NCBI GenBank assembly: GCA_910589415.1
Contig: CAJUUM010000032.1
Coordinates: 248,001-312,000, forward strand
Direction of reading: 5' to 3'
Length of the DNA stretch: 64,000 bases
From: Malachius bipustulatus
Taxonomy: Eukaryota; Arthropoda; Insecta; Coleoptera; Melyridae
The notes under the pieces: model-generated
What the model was told of the DNA's origin: nothing
What the model saw: only the letters and a program-made list of their open reading frames with translations
The model's database searches: none
Shown: positions 23,562 to 38,181 of the stretch, piece by piece
How positions within the stretch are numbered: position 1 is the stretch's first letter
Layout: every line of letters starts with the position of its first letter
Made by a program: the position numbers and the translations under genes

Positions 23562-23978
23562 TAGTGTGCTGTCAAATGCGTCCTCTGCAAACCGGTGACG
23601 CGCATGAACGGACTGACGGGATTCCCACTGTCCCTACCCACTAATCTCAAAGTCGTGGACATTTGTTCGAGATGAAGCGGGTAAACGACGGGAGTAACTA
23701 TGACTCTCTTAATAGTGTGCTGTCAAATGCGTCCTCTGCAAACCGGTGACGCGCATGAGCGGACTGACGGAATCCCCACTGTCCCTACTCACACATCTCA
23801 AAGTCGTGGACCATTGTTCGAGCTGGTGCGGGTAAACGGCTGGAGTAACTATGACTCTCTTAATAGTGCGCTGTCAAATGCGTCCTCTGCAAACCGGTGA
23901 CGCGCATGAACGGACTGACGGGATTCCCACTGTCCCTACCCACACATCTCAAAGTCGTGGACCATTGTTCGAGCTGGT

Positions 23979-24014
<36 letters not shown>

Positions 24015-24129
24015 TAGTGTGCTGTCAAATGCGTCCTCTGCAAACCGGTGACGCGCATGAGCGAACTGACGGGATTCTTACTGTCCCTACCCACACATCT
24101 CAAAGTCGTGGACCATTGTTCGAGCTGGT

Positions 24130-24162
<33 letters not shown>

Positions 24163-24682
24163 CAATAGTGCGCTGTCAAATGCCTCGTCATCCAAGTAGT
24201 GACGCGCCAAGGTAACGAAGTTGGAAGGCGCGGGCGAACGGCGGGAGTAACTATGAGTCTCTTAGTAGTGTGCTGTCAAATGCGTCCTCTACAAACCGGT
24301 GACGCGCATGAACGGACTGACGGGATTCCCACTGTCCCTACCCACACATCTCAAAGTCGTGGACCATTGTTCGAGCTGGTGCGGGTAAACGGCGGGAGTA
24401 ACAATGACTCTCTTAATAGTGCGCTGTCAAATGCGTCCTCTGCAAACCGGTGACGCGCATGAACGGACTGACGGGATTCCCACTGTCCCTACCCACACAT
24501 CTCAAAGTCGTGGACCATTGTTCGAGCTGGTGCGGGTAAACGGCGGGAGTAACTATGACCCTCTTAATAGTGTGCTGTCAAATGCGTCCTCTGCAAACCG
24601 GTGACGCGCATGAGCGGACTGACGGGATTCTTACTGTCCCTACCCACACATCTCAGAGTCGTGGACCATTGTTCGAGCTGGT

Positions 24683-24718
<36 letters not shown>

Positions 24719-25088
24719 TAGTGTGCTGTCAAATGCGTCCTCTGCAAACCGGTGACGTGCATGAACGGACTGACGGAATTTCCACTATCCCTACCCACAC
24801 ATCTCAAAGTCGTGGACCATTGTTCGAGCTGGCGTGGGTGAACGGCGGGAGTGACTATGACTCTCTTAATAGTGTGCTGTCAAATGCGTCGTCATCCAAG
24901 TAGTGACGCGCCGAGGTAACGGGCTTGGAAGGCGCGGGCGAACGGCGGGAGTAACTTCGAGTCTCTTAATAGTGTGCTGTCAAATGCATCCTCTGCAAAC
25001 CGGTGACGCGCATGAGCGGACTGACGGGATTCCCACTGTCCCTACCCACACATCTCAAAGTCGTGGACCATTGTTCGAGCTGGTGCGT

Positions 25089-25120
<32 letters not shown>

Positions 25121-25235
25121 TAGTGTGCTGTCAAATGCGTCCTCTGCAAACCGGTGACGCGCATGAGCGGACTGACGGGATTCTTACTGTCCCTACCCAC
25201 ACATCTCAAAGTCGTGGACCATTGTTCGAGCTGGT

Positions 25236-25271
<36 letters not shown>

Positions 25272-25637
25272 TAGAGCGCTGTCAAATGCCTCGTCATCCA
25301 AGTGGTGACGCGCCAAGGTAACGAAGTTGGAAGGCGCGGGCGAACGGCGGGAGTAACTATGAGTCTCTTAGTAGTGTGCTGTCAAATGCGTCCTCTACAA
25401 ACCGGTGACGCGCATGAACGGACTGACAGGATTCCCACTGTCCCTACCCACACATCTCAAAGTCGTGGACCATTGTTCGAGCTGGCGTGGGTGAACGGCG
25501 GGAGAAACTATGACTCTCTTAATAGTGTGCTGTCAAATGCATCCTCTGCAAACCGGTGACGCGCATGAGCGGACTGACGGAATTCCCACTGTCCCTACCC
25601 ACTAATCTCAAAGTCGTGGACATTTGTTCGAGATGAA

Positions 25638-25673
<36 letters not shown>

Positions 25674-25788
25674 TAGTGTGCTGTCAAATGCGTCCTCTGC
25701 AAACCGGTGACGCGCATGAGCGGACTGACGGAATCCCAACTGTCCCTACCCACACATCTCAAAGTCGTGGACCATTGTTCGAGCTGGT

Positions 25789-25824
<36 letters not shown>

Positions 25825-25939
25825 TAGTGTGCTGTCAAATGCGTCCTCTGCAAACCGGTGACGCGCATGAGCGGACTGACGGGATTCTTACTGTCCCTAC
25901 CCACACATCTCAAAGTCGTGGACCATTGTTCGAGCTGGT

Positions 25940-25975
<36 letters not shown>

Positions 25976-26189
25976 TAGTGCGCTGTCAAATGCCTCGTCA
26001 TCCAAGTGGTGACGCGCCAAGGTAACGAAGTTGGAAGGCGCGGGCGAACGGCGAGAGTAACTATGAGTCTCTTAGTAGTGTGCTGTCAAATGCGTCCTCT
26101 ACAAACCGGTGACGCGCATGAACGGCTGACGGGATTCCCACTGTCCCTACCCACCCATCTCAAAGTCGTGGACCATTGTTCGAGCTGGT

Positions 26190-26225
<36 letters not shown>

Positions 26226-26591
26226 TAGTGTGCTGTCAAATGCGTCCTATGCAAACCGATGACGCGCATGAAAGGACTGACGGGATTCTCACTGTCCCTA
26301 CCCACACATCTCAAAGTCGTGGACCATTGTTCGAGCTGGCGTGGGTGAACGGCGGGAGTGACTATGACTCTCTTAATAGTGTGCTGTCAAATGCGTCGTC
26401 ATCCAACTGGTGACGCGCCGAGGTAACGGGCTTGGAAGGCGCGGGCGAACGGCGAGAATAACTTCGAGTCTCTTAATAGTGTGCTGTCAAATGCATCCTC
26501 TGCAAATCGGTGACGCGCATGAGCGGACTGACGGGATTCCCACTGTCCCTACCCACACATCTCAAAGTCGTGGACATTTGTTCGAGATGAA

Positions 26592-26627
<36 letters not shown>

Positions 26628-26742
26628 TAGTGTGCTGTCAAATGCGTCCTCTGCAAACCGGTGACGCGCATGAACGGACTGACGGGATTCCCACTGTCCC
26701 TACCCACTAATCTCAAAGTCGTGGACATTTGTTCGAGATGAA

Positions 26743-26765
<23 letters not shown>

Positions 26766-26778
<13 letters not shown>

Positions 26779-27044
26779 TAGTGCGCTGTCAAATGCGTCC
26801 TCTGCAAACCGGTGACGCGCATGAACGGACTGACGGGATTCCCACTGTCCCTACCCACTAATCTCAAAGTCGTGGACATTTGTTCGAGATGAAGCGGGTA
26901 AACGACGGGAGTAACTATGACTCTCTTAATAGTGTGCTGTCAAATGCGTCCTCTGCAAACCGGTGACGCGCATGAGCGGACTGACGGAATCCCCACTGTC
27001 CCTACTCACACATCTCAAAGTCGTGGACCATTGTTCGAGCTGGT

Positions 27045-27080
<36 letters not shown>

Positions 27081-27346
27081 TAGTGTGCTGTCAAATGCGT
27101 CCTCTGCAAACCGGTGACGCGCATGAACGGACTGACGGGATTCCCACTGTCCCTACCCACTAATCTCAAAGTCGTGGACATTTGTTCGAGATGAAGCGGG
27201 TAAACGACGGGAGTTACTATGACTCTCTTAATAGTGTGCTGTCAAATGCGTCCTCTGCAAACCGGTGACGCGCATGAGCGGACTGACGGAATCCCCACTG
27301 TCCCTACTCACACATCTCAAAGTCGTGGACCATTGTTCGAGCTGGT

Positions 27347-27382
<36 letters not shown>

Positions 27383-27497
27383 TAGTGCGCTGTCAAATGC
27401 GTCCTCTGCAAACCGGTGACGCGCATGAACGGACTGACGGGATTCCCACTGTCCCTACCCACACATCTCAAAGTCGTGGACCATTGTTCGAGCTGGT

Positions 27498-27533
<36 letters not shown>

Positions 27534-27648
27534 TAGTGTGCTGTCAAATGCGTCCTCTGCAAACCGGTGACGCGCATGAGCGAACTGACGGGATTCTTAC
27601 TGTCCCTACCCACACATCTCAAAGTCGTGGACCATTGTTCGAGCTGGT

Positions 27649-27681
<33 letters not shown>

Positions 27682-28050
27682 CAATAGTGCGCTGTCAAAT
27701 GCCTCGTCATCCAAGTAGTGACGCGCCAAGGTAACGAAGTTGGAAGGCGCGGGCGAACGGCGGGAGTAACTATGAGTCTCTTAGTAGTGTGCTGTCAAAT
27801 GCGTCCTCTACAAACCGGTGACGCGCATGAACGGACTGACGGGATTCCCACTGTCCCTACCCACACATCTCAAAGTCGTGGACCATTGTTCGAGCTGGTG
27901 CGGGTAAACGGCGGGAGTAACTATGACCCTCTTAATAGTGTGCTGTCAAATGCGTCCTCTGCAAACCGGTGACGCGCATGAGCGGACTGACGGGATTCTT
28001 ACTGTCCCTACCCACACATCTCAGAGTCGTGGACCATTGTTCGAGCTGGT

Positions 28051-28086
<36 letters not shown>

Positions 28087-28201
28087 TAGTGTGCTGTCAA
28101 ATGCGTCCTCTGCAAACCGGTGACGTGCATGAACGGACTGACGGGATTCCCACTGTCCCTACCCACCCATCTGAAAGTCGTGGACCATTTTTCGAGCTGG
28201 T

Positions 28202-28224
<23 letters not shown>
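26766..28224 (+). repeat. 1459-bp tandem duplication, copy 1
   Basis: Nine long and one short unit (9x151 + 100). Monomer starts at 26766, 26917, 27219, 27370, 27521, 27718, 27923 and 28074 recur 1459 bp downstream. By eye the two copies are almost identical; the last monomer differs at aacggc against aacagc. It includes the rare gggagttactatg at about 27,212. Confidence 0.88.
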
Positions 28225-28237
<13 letters not shown>

Positions 28238-28503
28238 TAGTGCGCTGTCAAATGCGTCCTCTGCAAACCGGTGACGCGCATGAACGGACTGACGGGATTC
28301 CCACTGTCCCTACCCACTAATCTCAAAGTCGTGGACATTTGTTCGAGATGAAGCGGGTAAACGACGGGAGTAACTATGACTCTCTTAATAGTGTGCTGTC
28401 AAATGCGTCCTCTGCAAACCGGTGACGCGCATGAGCGGACTGACGGAATCCCCACTGTCCCTACTCACACATCTCAAAGTCGTGGACCATTGTTCGAGCT
28501 GGT

Positions 28504-28539
<36 letters not shown>

Positions 28540-28805
28540 TAGTGTGCTGTCAAATGCGTCCTCTGCAAACCGGTGACGCGCATGAACGGACTGACGGGAT
28601 TCCCACTGTCCCTACCCACTAATCTCAAAGTCGTGGACATTTGTTCGAGATGAAGCGGGTAAACGACGGGAGTTACTATGACTCTCTTAATAGTGTGCTG
28701 TCAAATGCGTCCTCTGCAAACCGGTGACGCGCATGAGCGGACTGACGGAATCCCCACTGTCCCTACTCACACATCTCAAAGTCGTGGACCATTGTTCGAG
28801 CTGGT

Positions 28806-28841
<36 letters not shown>

Positions 28842-28956
28842 TAGTGCGCTGTCAAATGCGTCCTCTGCAAACCGGTGACGCGCATGAACGGACTGACGGG
28901 ATTCCCACTGTCCCTACCCACACATCTCAAAGTCGTGGACCATTGTTCGAGCTGGT

Positions 28957-28992
<36 letters not shown>

Positions 28993-29107
28993 TAGTGTGC
29001 TGTCAAATGCGTCCTCTGCAAACCGGTGACGCGCATGAGCGAACTGACGGGATTCTTACTGTCCCTACCCACACATCTCAAAGTCGTGGACCATTGTTCG
29101 AGCTGGT

Positions 29108-29140
<33 letters not shown>

Positions 29141-29509
29141 CAATAGTGCGCTGTCAAATGCCTCGTCATCCAAGTAGTGACGCGCCAAGGTAACGAAGTT
29201 GGAAGGCGCGGGCGAACGGCGGGAGTAACTATGAGTCTCTTAGTAGTGTGCTGTCAAATGCGTCCTCTACAAACCGGTGACGCGCATGAACGGACTGACG
29301 GGATTCCCACTGTCCCTACCCACACATCTCAAAGTCGTGGACCATTGTTCGAGCTGGTGCGGGTAAACGGCGGGAGTAACTATGACCCTCTTAATAGTGT
29401 GCTGTCAAATGCGTCCTCTGCAAACCGGTGACGCGCATGAGCGGACTGACGGGATTCTTACTGTCCCTACCCACACATCTCAGAGTCGTGGACCATTGTT
29501 CGAGCTGGT

Positions 29510-29545
<36 letters not shown>

Positions 29546-29683
29546 TAGTGTGCTGTCAAATGCGTCCTCTGCAAACCGGTGACGTGCATGAACGGACTGA
29601 CGGGATTCCCACTGTCCCTACCCACCCATCTGAAAGTCGTGGACCATTTTTCGAGCTGGTGCGGGTAAACAGCGGGAGTAACT
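28225..29683 (+). repeat. 1459-bp tandem duplication, copy 2
   Basis: This is the adjacent second copy. Block C2 (about 56.4-58.0 kb) holds a single equivalent copy with one extra monomer at about 57,547. The duplication in C1 is therefore younger than the C1/C2 duplication, or it was lost from C2. Confidence 0.88.
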
Positions 29684-30066
29684 ATGACTCTCTTAATAGT
29701 GTGCTGTCAAATGCGTCCTCTGCAAACCGGTGACGCGCATGAACGGACTGACGGAATTTCCACTATCCCTACCCACACATCTCAAAGTCGTGGACCATTG
29801 TTCGAGCTGGCGTGGGTGAACGGCGGGAGTGACTATGACTCTCTTAATAGTGTGCTGTCAAATGCGTCGTCATCCAAGTAGTGACGCGCCGAGGTAACGG
29901 GCTTGGAAGGCGCGGGCGAACGGCGGGAGTAACTTCGAGTCTCTTAATAGTGTGCTGTCAAATGCATCCTCTGCAAACCGGTGACGCGCATGAGCGGACT
30001 GACGGGATTCCCACTGTCCCTACCCACACATCTCAAAGTCGTGGACCATTGTTCGAGCTGGTGCGT

Positions 30067-30098
<32 letters not shown>

Positions 30099-30615
30099 TA
30101 GTGTGCTGTCAAATGCGTCCTCTGCAAACCGGTGACGCGCATGAGCGGACTGACGGGATTTTTACTGTCCCTACCCACACATCTCAAAGTCGTGGACCAT
30201 TGTTCGAGCTGGTGCGGGTAAACGGCGGGAGTAACTATGACCCTCTTAATAGTGCGCTGTCAAATGCCTCGTCATCCAAGTGGTGACGCGCCAAGGTAAC
30301 GAAGTTGGAAGGCGCGGGCGAACGGCGGGAGTAACTATGAGTCTCTTAGTAGTGTGCTGTCAAATGCGTCCTCTACAAACCGGTGACGCGCATGAACGGA
30401 CTGACGGGATTCCCACTGTCCCTACCCACACATCTCAAAGTCGTGGACCATTGTTCGAGCTGGCGTGGGTGAACGGCGGGAGAAACTATGAATCTCTTAA
30501 TAGTGTGCTGTCAAATGCATCCTCTGCAAACCGGTGACGCGCATGAGCGGACTGACGGAATTCCCAATGTCCCTACCCACTAATCTCAAAGTCGTGGACA
30601 TTTGTTCGAGATGAA

Positions 30616-30651
<36 letters not shown>

Positions 30652-30766
30652 TAGTGTGCTGTCAAATGCGTCCTCTGCAAACCGGTGACGCGCATGAGCG
30701 GACTGACGGAATCCCCACTGTCCCTACCCACACATCTCAAAGTCGTGGACCATTGTTCGAGCTGGT

Positions 30767-30802
<36 letters not shown>

Positions 30803-30917
30803 TAGTGTGCTGTCAAATGCGTCCTCTGCAAACCGGTGACGCGCATGAGCGGACTGACAGGATTCTTACTGTCCCTACCCACACATCTCAAAGTCGTGGA
30901 CCATTGTTCGAGCTGGT

Positions 30918-30953
<36 letters not shown>

Positions 30954-31168
30954 TAGTGCGCTGTCAAATGCCTCGTCATCCAAGTGGTGACGCGCCAAGG
31001 TAACGAAGTTGGAAGGCGCGGGCGAACGGCGGGAGTAACTATGAGTCTCTTAGTAGTGTGCTGTCAAATGCGTCCTCTACAAACCGGTGACGCGCATGAA
31101 CGGACTGACGGGATTCCCACTGTCCCTACCCACCCATCTCAAAGTCGTGGACATTTGTTCGAGATGAA

Positions 31169-31204
<36 letters not shown>

Positions 31205-31319
31205 TAGTGTGCTGTCAAATGCGTCCTCTGCAAACCGGTGACGCGCATGAACGGACTGACGGGATTCCCACTGTCCCTACCCACTAATCTTAAAGTCGTG
31301 GACATTTGTTCGAGATGAA

Positions 31320-31355
<36 letters not shown>

Positions 31356-31470
31356 TAGTGTGCTGTCAAATGCGTCCTCTGCAAACCGGTGACGCGCATG
31401 AGCGGACTGACGGAATCCCCACTGTCCCTACCCACACATCTCAAAGTCGTGGACCATTGTTCGAGCTGGT

Positions 31471-31502
<32 letters not shown>

Positions 31503-31621
31503 CTAATAGTGCGCTGTCAAATGCGTCCTCTGCAAACCGGTGACGCGCATGAACGGACTGACGGGATTCCCACTGTCCCTACCCACACATCTCAAAGTCG
31601 TGGACCATTGTTCGAGCTGGT

Positions 31622-31657
<36 letters not shown>

Positions 31658-31923
31658 TAGTGTGCTGTCAAATGCGTCCTCTGCAAACCGGTGACGCGCA
31701 TGAACGGACTGACGGGATTCCCACTGTCCCTACCCACTAATCTCAAAGTCGTGGACATTTGTTCGAGATGAAGCGGGTAAACGGCGGGAGTAATCATGAC
31801 TCTCTTAATAGTGTGCTGTCAAATGCGTCCTCTGCAAACCGGTGACGCGCATGACCGAACTGACGGGATTCTTACTGTCCCTGCCCACACATCTCAAAGT
31901 CGTGGACCATTGTTCGAGCTGGT

Positions 31924-31959
<36 letters not shown>

Positions 31960-32174
31960 TAGTGCGCTGTCAAATGCCTTGTCATCCAAGTAGTGACGCG
32001 CCAAGGTAACGAAGTTGGAAGGCGCGGGCGAACGGCGGGAGTAACTATGAGTCTCTTAGTAGTGTGCTGTCAAATGCGTCCTCTACAAACCGGTGACGCG
32101 CATGAACGGACTGACGGGATTCCCACTGTCCCTACCTACACATCTCAAAGTCGTGGACCATTGTTCGAGCTGGT

Positions 32175-32210
<36 letters not shown>

Positions 32211-32476
32211 TAGTGTGCTGTCAAATGCGTCCTCTGCAAACCGGTGACGCGCATGAGCGGACTGACGGGATTCTTACTGTCCCTACCTACACATCTCAGA
32301 GTCGTGGACCATTGTTCGAGCTGGTGCGGGTGAACGGCGGGAGTAACTATGACTCTCTTAATAGTGTGCTGTCAAATGCCTCCTCTGCAAACCGGTGACG
32401 TGCATGAACGGACTGACGGGATTCCCACTGTCCCTACCCACCCATCTGAAAGTCGTGGACCATTTTTCGAGCTAGT

Positions 32477-32512
<36 letters not shown>

Positions 32513-32882
32513 TAGTGTGCTGTCAAATGCGTCCTCTGCAAACCGGTGACGTGCATGAACGGACTGACGGAATTTCCACTATCCCTACCCACACATCTCA
32601 AAGTCGTGAACCATTGTTCGAGCTGGCGTGGGTGAACGGCGGGAGTGACTATGACTCTCTTAATAGTGTGCGGTCAAATGCGTCGTCATCCAAGTGGTGA
32701 CGCGCCGAGGTAACGGGCTTGGAAGGCGCGGGCGAACGGCGGGAGTAACTTCGAGTCTCTTAATAGTGTGCTGTCAAATGCATCCTCTGCAAACCGGTGA
32801 CGCGCATGAGCGGACTGACGGGATTCCCACTATCCCTACCCACACATCTCAAAGTCGTGGACCATTTTTCGAGCTGGTGCGT

Positions 32883-32914
<32 letters not shown>

Positions 32915-33180
32915 TAGTGTGCTGTCAAATTCGTCCTCTGCAAACCGGTGACGCGCATGAACGGACTGACGGGATTCCCACTGTCCCTACCCACTAATCT
33001 CAAAGTCGTGGACATTTGTTCGAGATGAAGCGGGTAAACGGCGGGAGTAACTGTGACTCTCTTAATAGTGTGCTGTCAATAGCGTCCTCTGCAAATCGGT
33101 GACGCGCATGAGCGGACTGACGGGATTCTTACTGTCCCTACTCACACATCTCAAAGTCGTGGACCATTGTTCGAGCTGGT

Positions 33181-33216
<36 letters not shown>

Positions 33217-33431
33217 TAGTGCGCTGTCAAATGCCTCGTCATCCAAGTGGTGACGCGCCAAGGTAACGAAGTTGGAAGGCGCGGGCGAACGGCGGGAGTA
33301 ACTATGAGTCTCTTAATAGTGTGCTGTCAAATGCGTCCTCTACAAACCGGTGACGCGCATGAATGGACTGACGGGATTCCCACTGTCCCTACCCACCCAT
33401 CTGAAAGTCGTGGACCATTGTTCGAGCTGGT

Positions 33432-33467
<36 letters not shown>

Positions 33468-33582
33468 CAGTGTGCTGTCAAATGCGTCCTCTGCAAACCG
33501 GTGACGCGCATGAGCGGACTGACGGAATCCCCACTGTCCCTACCCACACATCTCAAAGTCGTGGACCATTGTTCGAGCTGGT

Positions 33583-33618
<36 letters not shown>

Positions 33619-33984
33619 TAGTGCGCTGTCAAATGCGTCCTCTGCAAACCGGTGACGCGCATGAACGGACTGACGGGATTCCCACTGTCCCTACCCACAC
33701 ATCTCAAAGTCGTGGACCATTGTTCGAGCTGGCGTGGGTGAACGGCGGGAGTGACTATGACTCTCTTAATAGTGTGCTGTCAAATGCGTCGTCATTCAAC
33801 TGGTGACGCGCCGAGGTAACAAGCTTGGAAGGCGCGGGCGAACGGCGGGAGTAACTTCGACTCTCTTAATAGTGCGCTGTCAAATGCGTCCTCTGCAAAC
33901 CGGTGACGCGCATGAACGGACTGACGGGATTCCCACTGTCCCTACCCACACATCTCAAAGTCGTGGACCATTGTTCGAGCTGGT

Positions 33985-34020
<36 letters not shown>

Positions 34021-34135
34021 TAGTGTGCTGTCAAATGCGTCCTCTGCAAACCGGTGGCGCGCATGAGCGGACTGACGGGATTCCCACTGTCCCTACCCAC
34101 CCATCTGAAAGTCGTGGACCATTGTTCGAGCTGGT

Positions 34136-34171
<36 letters not shown>

Positions 34172-34286
34172 TAGTGTGCTGTCAAATGCGTCCTCTGCAA
34201 ACCGGTGACGTGCATGAACGGACTGACGGGATTCCCACTGTCCCTACCCACCCATCTGAAAATCGTGGACCATTTTTCGAGCTGGT

Positions 34287-34322
<36 letters not shown>

Positions 34323-34839
34323 TAGTGTGCTGTCAAATGCGTCCTCTGCAAACCGGTGACGCGCATGAACGGACTGACGGAATTTCCACTATCCCTACCC
34401 ACACATCTCAAAGTCGTGGACCATTGTTCGAGCTGGCGTGGGTGAACGGCGGGAGTGACTATGGCTCTCTTAATAGTGTGCTGTCAAATGCGTCGTCATC
34501 CAAGTGGTGACGCGCCGAGATAACGGGCTTGGAAGGCGCAGGCGAACGGCGGGAGTAACTTCGAGTCTCTTAATAGTGTTCTATCAAATGCGTACTCCGC
34601 AAACCAGTGACGCGCATGAACGGACTGACGGGATTCCCACTATCCCTACCCACACATCTCAAAGTCGTGGACCATTGTTCGAGCTGGCGTGGGTGAACGG
34701 CGGGAGAAACTATGACTCTCTTAATAGTGTGCTGTCAAATGCATCCTCTGCAAACCGGTGACGCGCATGAGCGGACTGACGGGATTCCCACTGTCCCTAC
34801 CCACACATCTCAAAGTCGTGGACCATTGTTCGAGCTGGT

Positions 34840-34875
<36 letters not shown>

Positions 34876-34990
34876 TAGTGTGCTGTCAAATGCGTCCTCT
34901 GCAAACCGGTGACGCGCATGAACGGACTGACGGGATTCCCACTGTCCCTACCCACTAATCTCAAAGTCGTGGACATTTGTTCGAGATGAA

Positions 34991-35026
<36 letters not shown>

Positions 35027-35141
35027 TAGTGTGCTGTCAAATGCGTCCTCTGCAAACCGGTGACGCGCATGAGCGGACTGACGGAATCCCCACTGTCCCT
35101 ACCCACACATCTCAAAGTCGTGGACCATTGTTCGAGCTGGT

Positions 35142-35164
<23 letters not shown>

Positions 35165-35177
<13 letters not shown>

Positions 35178-35292
35178 TAGTGTGCTGTCAAATGCGTCCT
35201 CTGCAAACCGGTGACGCGCATGAACGGACTGACGGGATTCCCACTGTCCCTACCCACTAATCTCAAAGTCGTGGACATTTGTTCGAGATGAA

Positions 35293-35328
<36 letters not shown>

Positions 35329-35443
35329 TAGTGTGCTGTCAAATGCGTCCTCTGCAAACCGGTGACGCGCATGACCGAACTGACGGGATTCTTACTGTCC
35401 CTGCCCACACATCTCAAAGTCGTGGACCATTGTTCGAGCTGGT

Positions 35444-35479
<36 letters not shown>

Positions 35480-35694
35480 TAGTGCGCTGTCAAATGCCTC
35501 GTCATCCAAGTGGTGACGCGCCAAGGTAACGAAGTTGGAAGGCGCGGGCGAACGGCGGGAGTAACTATGAGTCTCTTAGTAGTGTGCTGTCAAATGCGTC
35601 CTCTACAAACCGGTGACGCGCATGAACGGTTTGACGGGATTTCCACTGTCCCTACCCACACATCTCAAAGTCGTGGACCATTGTTCGAGCTGGT

Positions 35695-35730
<36 letters not shown>

Positions 35731-35996
35731 TAGTGTGCTGTCAAATGCGTCCTCTGCAAACCGGTGACGCGCATGAGCGGACTGACAGGATTCTTACTGT
35801 CCCTACCTACACATCTCAGAGTCGTGGACCATTGTTCGAGCTGGTGCGGGTGAACGGCGGGAGTAACTATGACTCTCTTAATAGTGTGCTGTCAAATGCG
35901 TCCTCTGCAAACCGGTGACGTGCATGAACGGACTGACGGGATTCCCACTGTCCCTACCCACCCATCTGAAAGTCGTGGACCATTTTTCGAGCTGGT

Positions 35997-36032
<36 letters not shown>

Positions 36033-36398
36033 TAGTGTGCTGTCAAATGCGTCCTCTGCAAACCGGTGACGTGCATGAACGGACTGACGGAATTTCCACT
36101 ATCCCTACCCACACATCTCAAAGTCGTGGACCATTGTTCGAGCTGGCGTGGGTGAACGGCGGGAGTGACTATGACTCTCTTAATAGTGTGCTGTCAAATG
36201 CGTCGTCATCCAAGTGGTGACGCGCCGAGGTAACGGGCTTGGAAGGCGCGGGCGAACGGCGGGAGTAACTTCGAGTCTCTTAATAGTGTGCTGTCAAATG
36301 CATCCTCTGCAAACCGGTGACGCGCATGAGCGGACTGACGGGATTCCCACTGTCCCTACCCACACATCTCAAAGTCGTGGACCATTGTTCGAGCTGGT

Positions 36399-36434
<36 letters not shown>

Positions 36435-36549
36435 TAGTGTGCTGTCAAATGCGTCCTCTGCAAACCGGTGACGCGCATGAACGGACTGACGGGATTCCCA
36501 CTGTCCCTACCCACTAATCTCAAAGTCGTGGACATTTGTTCGAGATGAA

Positions 36550-36585
<36 letters not shown>

Positions 36586-36700
36586 TAGTGTGCTGTCAAA
36601 TGCGTCCTCTGCAAACCGGTGACGCGCATGAGCGGACTGACGGAATCCCCACTGTCCCTACCCACACATCTCAAAGTCGTGGACCATTGTTCGAGCTGGT

Positions 36701-36736
<36 letters not shown>

Positions 36737-36851
36737 TAGTGCGCTGTCAAATGCGTCCTCTGCAAACCGGTGATGCGCATGAACGGACTAACGGGATTCC
36801 CACTGTCCCTACCCACACATCTCAAAGTCGTGGACCATTGTTCGAGCTGGT

Positions 36852-36874
<23 letters not shown>
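35165..36874 (+). repeat. 1710-bp tandem repeat, copy F1
   Basis: Units at 35316, 35510, 35718, 35869, 36020 and 36214 recur 1710 bp downstream. Marker variants are gcatgaccgaac with ctgcccacac, and gaacggtttgacgggatttcc. A related segment lies at about 31.8-32.9 kb (offset 3520), so the family has at least three members in C1 and F. Confidence 0.83.
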
Positions 36875-36887
<13 letters not shown>

Positions 36888-37002
36888 TAGTGTGCTGTCA
36901 AATGCGTCCTCTGCAAACCGGTGACGCGCATGAACGGACTGACGGGATTCCCACTGTCCCTACCCACTAATCTCAAAGTCGTGGACATTTGTTCGAGATG
37001 AA

Positions 37003-37038
<36 letters not shown>

Positions 37039-37153
37039 TAGTGTGCTGTCAAATGCGTCCTCTGCAAACCGGTGACGCGCATGACCGAACTGACGGGATT
37101 CTTACTGTCCCTGCCCACACATCTCAAAGTCGTGGACCATTGTTCGAGCTGGT

Positions 37154-37189
<36 letters not shown>

Positions 37190-37404
37190 TAGTGCGCTGT
37201 CAAATGCCTCGTCATCCAAGTGGTGACGCGCCAAGGTAACGAAGTTGGAAGGCGCGGGCGAACGGCGGGAGTAACTATGAGTCTCTTAGTAGTGTGCTGT
37301 CAAATGCGTCCTCTACAAACCGGTGACGCGCATGAACGGTTTGACGGGATTTCCACTGTCCCTACCCACACATCTCAAAGTCGTGGACCATTGTTCGAGC
37401 TGGT

Positions 37405-37440
<36 letters not shown>

Positions 37441-37706
37441 TAGTGTGCTGTCAAATGCGTCCTCTGCAAACCGGTGACGCGCATGAGCGGACTGACGGGA
37501 TTCTTACTGTCCCTACCTACACATCTCAGTGTCGTGGACCATTGTTCGAGCTGGTGCGGGTGAACGGCGGGAGTAACTATGACTCTCTTAATAGTGTGCT
37601 GTCAAATGCGTCCTCTGCAAACCGGTGACGTGCATGAACGGACTGACGGGATTCCCACTGTCCCTACCCACCCATCTGAAAGTCGTGGACCATTTTTCGA
37701 GCTGGT

Positions 37707-37742
<36 letters not shown>

Positions 37743-38112
37743 TAGTGTGCTGTCAAATGCGTCCTCTGCAAACCGGTGACGTGCATGAACGGACTGACGG
37801 AATTTCCACTATCCCTACCCACACATCTCAAAGTCGTGGACCATTGTTCGAGCTGGCGTGGGTGAACGGCGGGAGTGACTATGACTCTCTTAATAGTGTG
37901 CTGTCAAATGCGTCGTCATCCAAGTGGTGACGCGCCGAGGTAACGGGCTTGGAAGGCGCGGGCGAACGGCGGGAGTAACTTCGAGTCTCTTAATAGTGTG
38001 CTGTCAAATGCATCCTCTGCAAACCGGTGACGCGCATGAGCGGACTGACGGGATTCCCACTGTCCCTACCCACACATCTCAAAGTCGTGGACCATTGTTC
38101 GAGCTGGTGCGT

Positions 38113-38144
<32 letters not shown>

Positions 38145-38181
38145 TAGTGTGCTGTCAAATTCGTCCTCTGCAAACCGGTGA
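36875..38181 (+). repeat. 1710-bp tandem repeat, copy F2 (partial)
   Basis: The match to F1 ends at about 38.2 kb, where the array passes into units equivalent to 44.6-45.8 kb. It has private differences such as ctcagtgtcgtgg at about 37,527. The 1710-bp length equals that of the duplication at 1.5-3.8 kb, but the monomer order is different, so the two are unrelated. Confidence 0.8.

Larger units (their letters stand above)
23298..33900 (+). repeat. Block C1
   Basis: Most of this block recurs at 54028-61.8 kb. Matching offsets change stepwise: 30730 (23.3-24.0 kb), 29624 (25.1-27.8 kb), then 28316 (29.4-33.5 kb). The steps are 1106 bp (6 long plus 2 short units, absent from C2) and a net 1308 bp (a 1459-bp duplication in C1 less one extra monomer in C2). 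Shared rare variants include aacggctggagtaac at about 23,837 and 54,567, and gtaactgtgactc at about 33,050 and 61,370. Confidence 0.82.
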
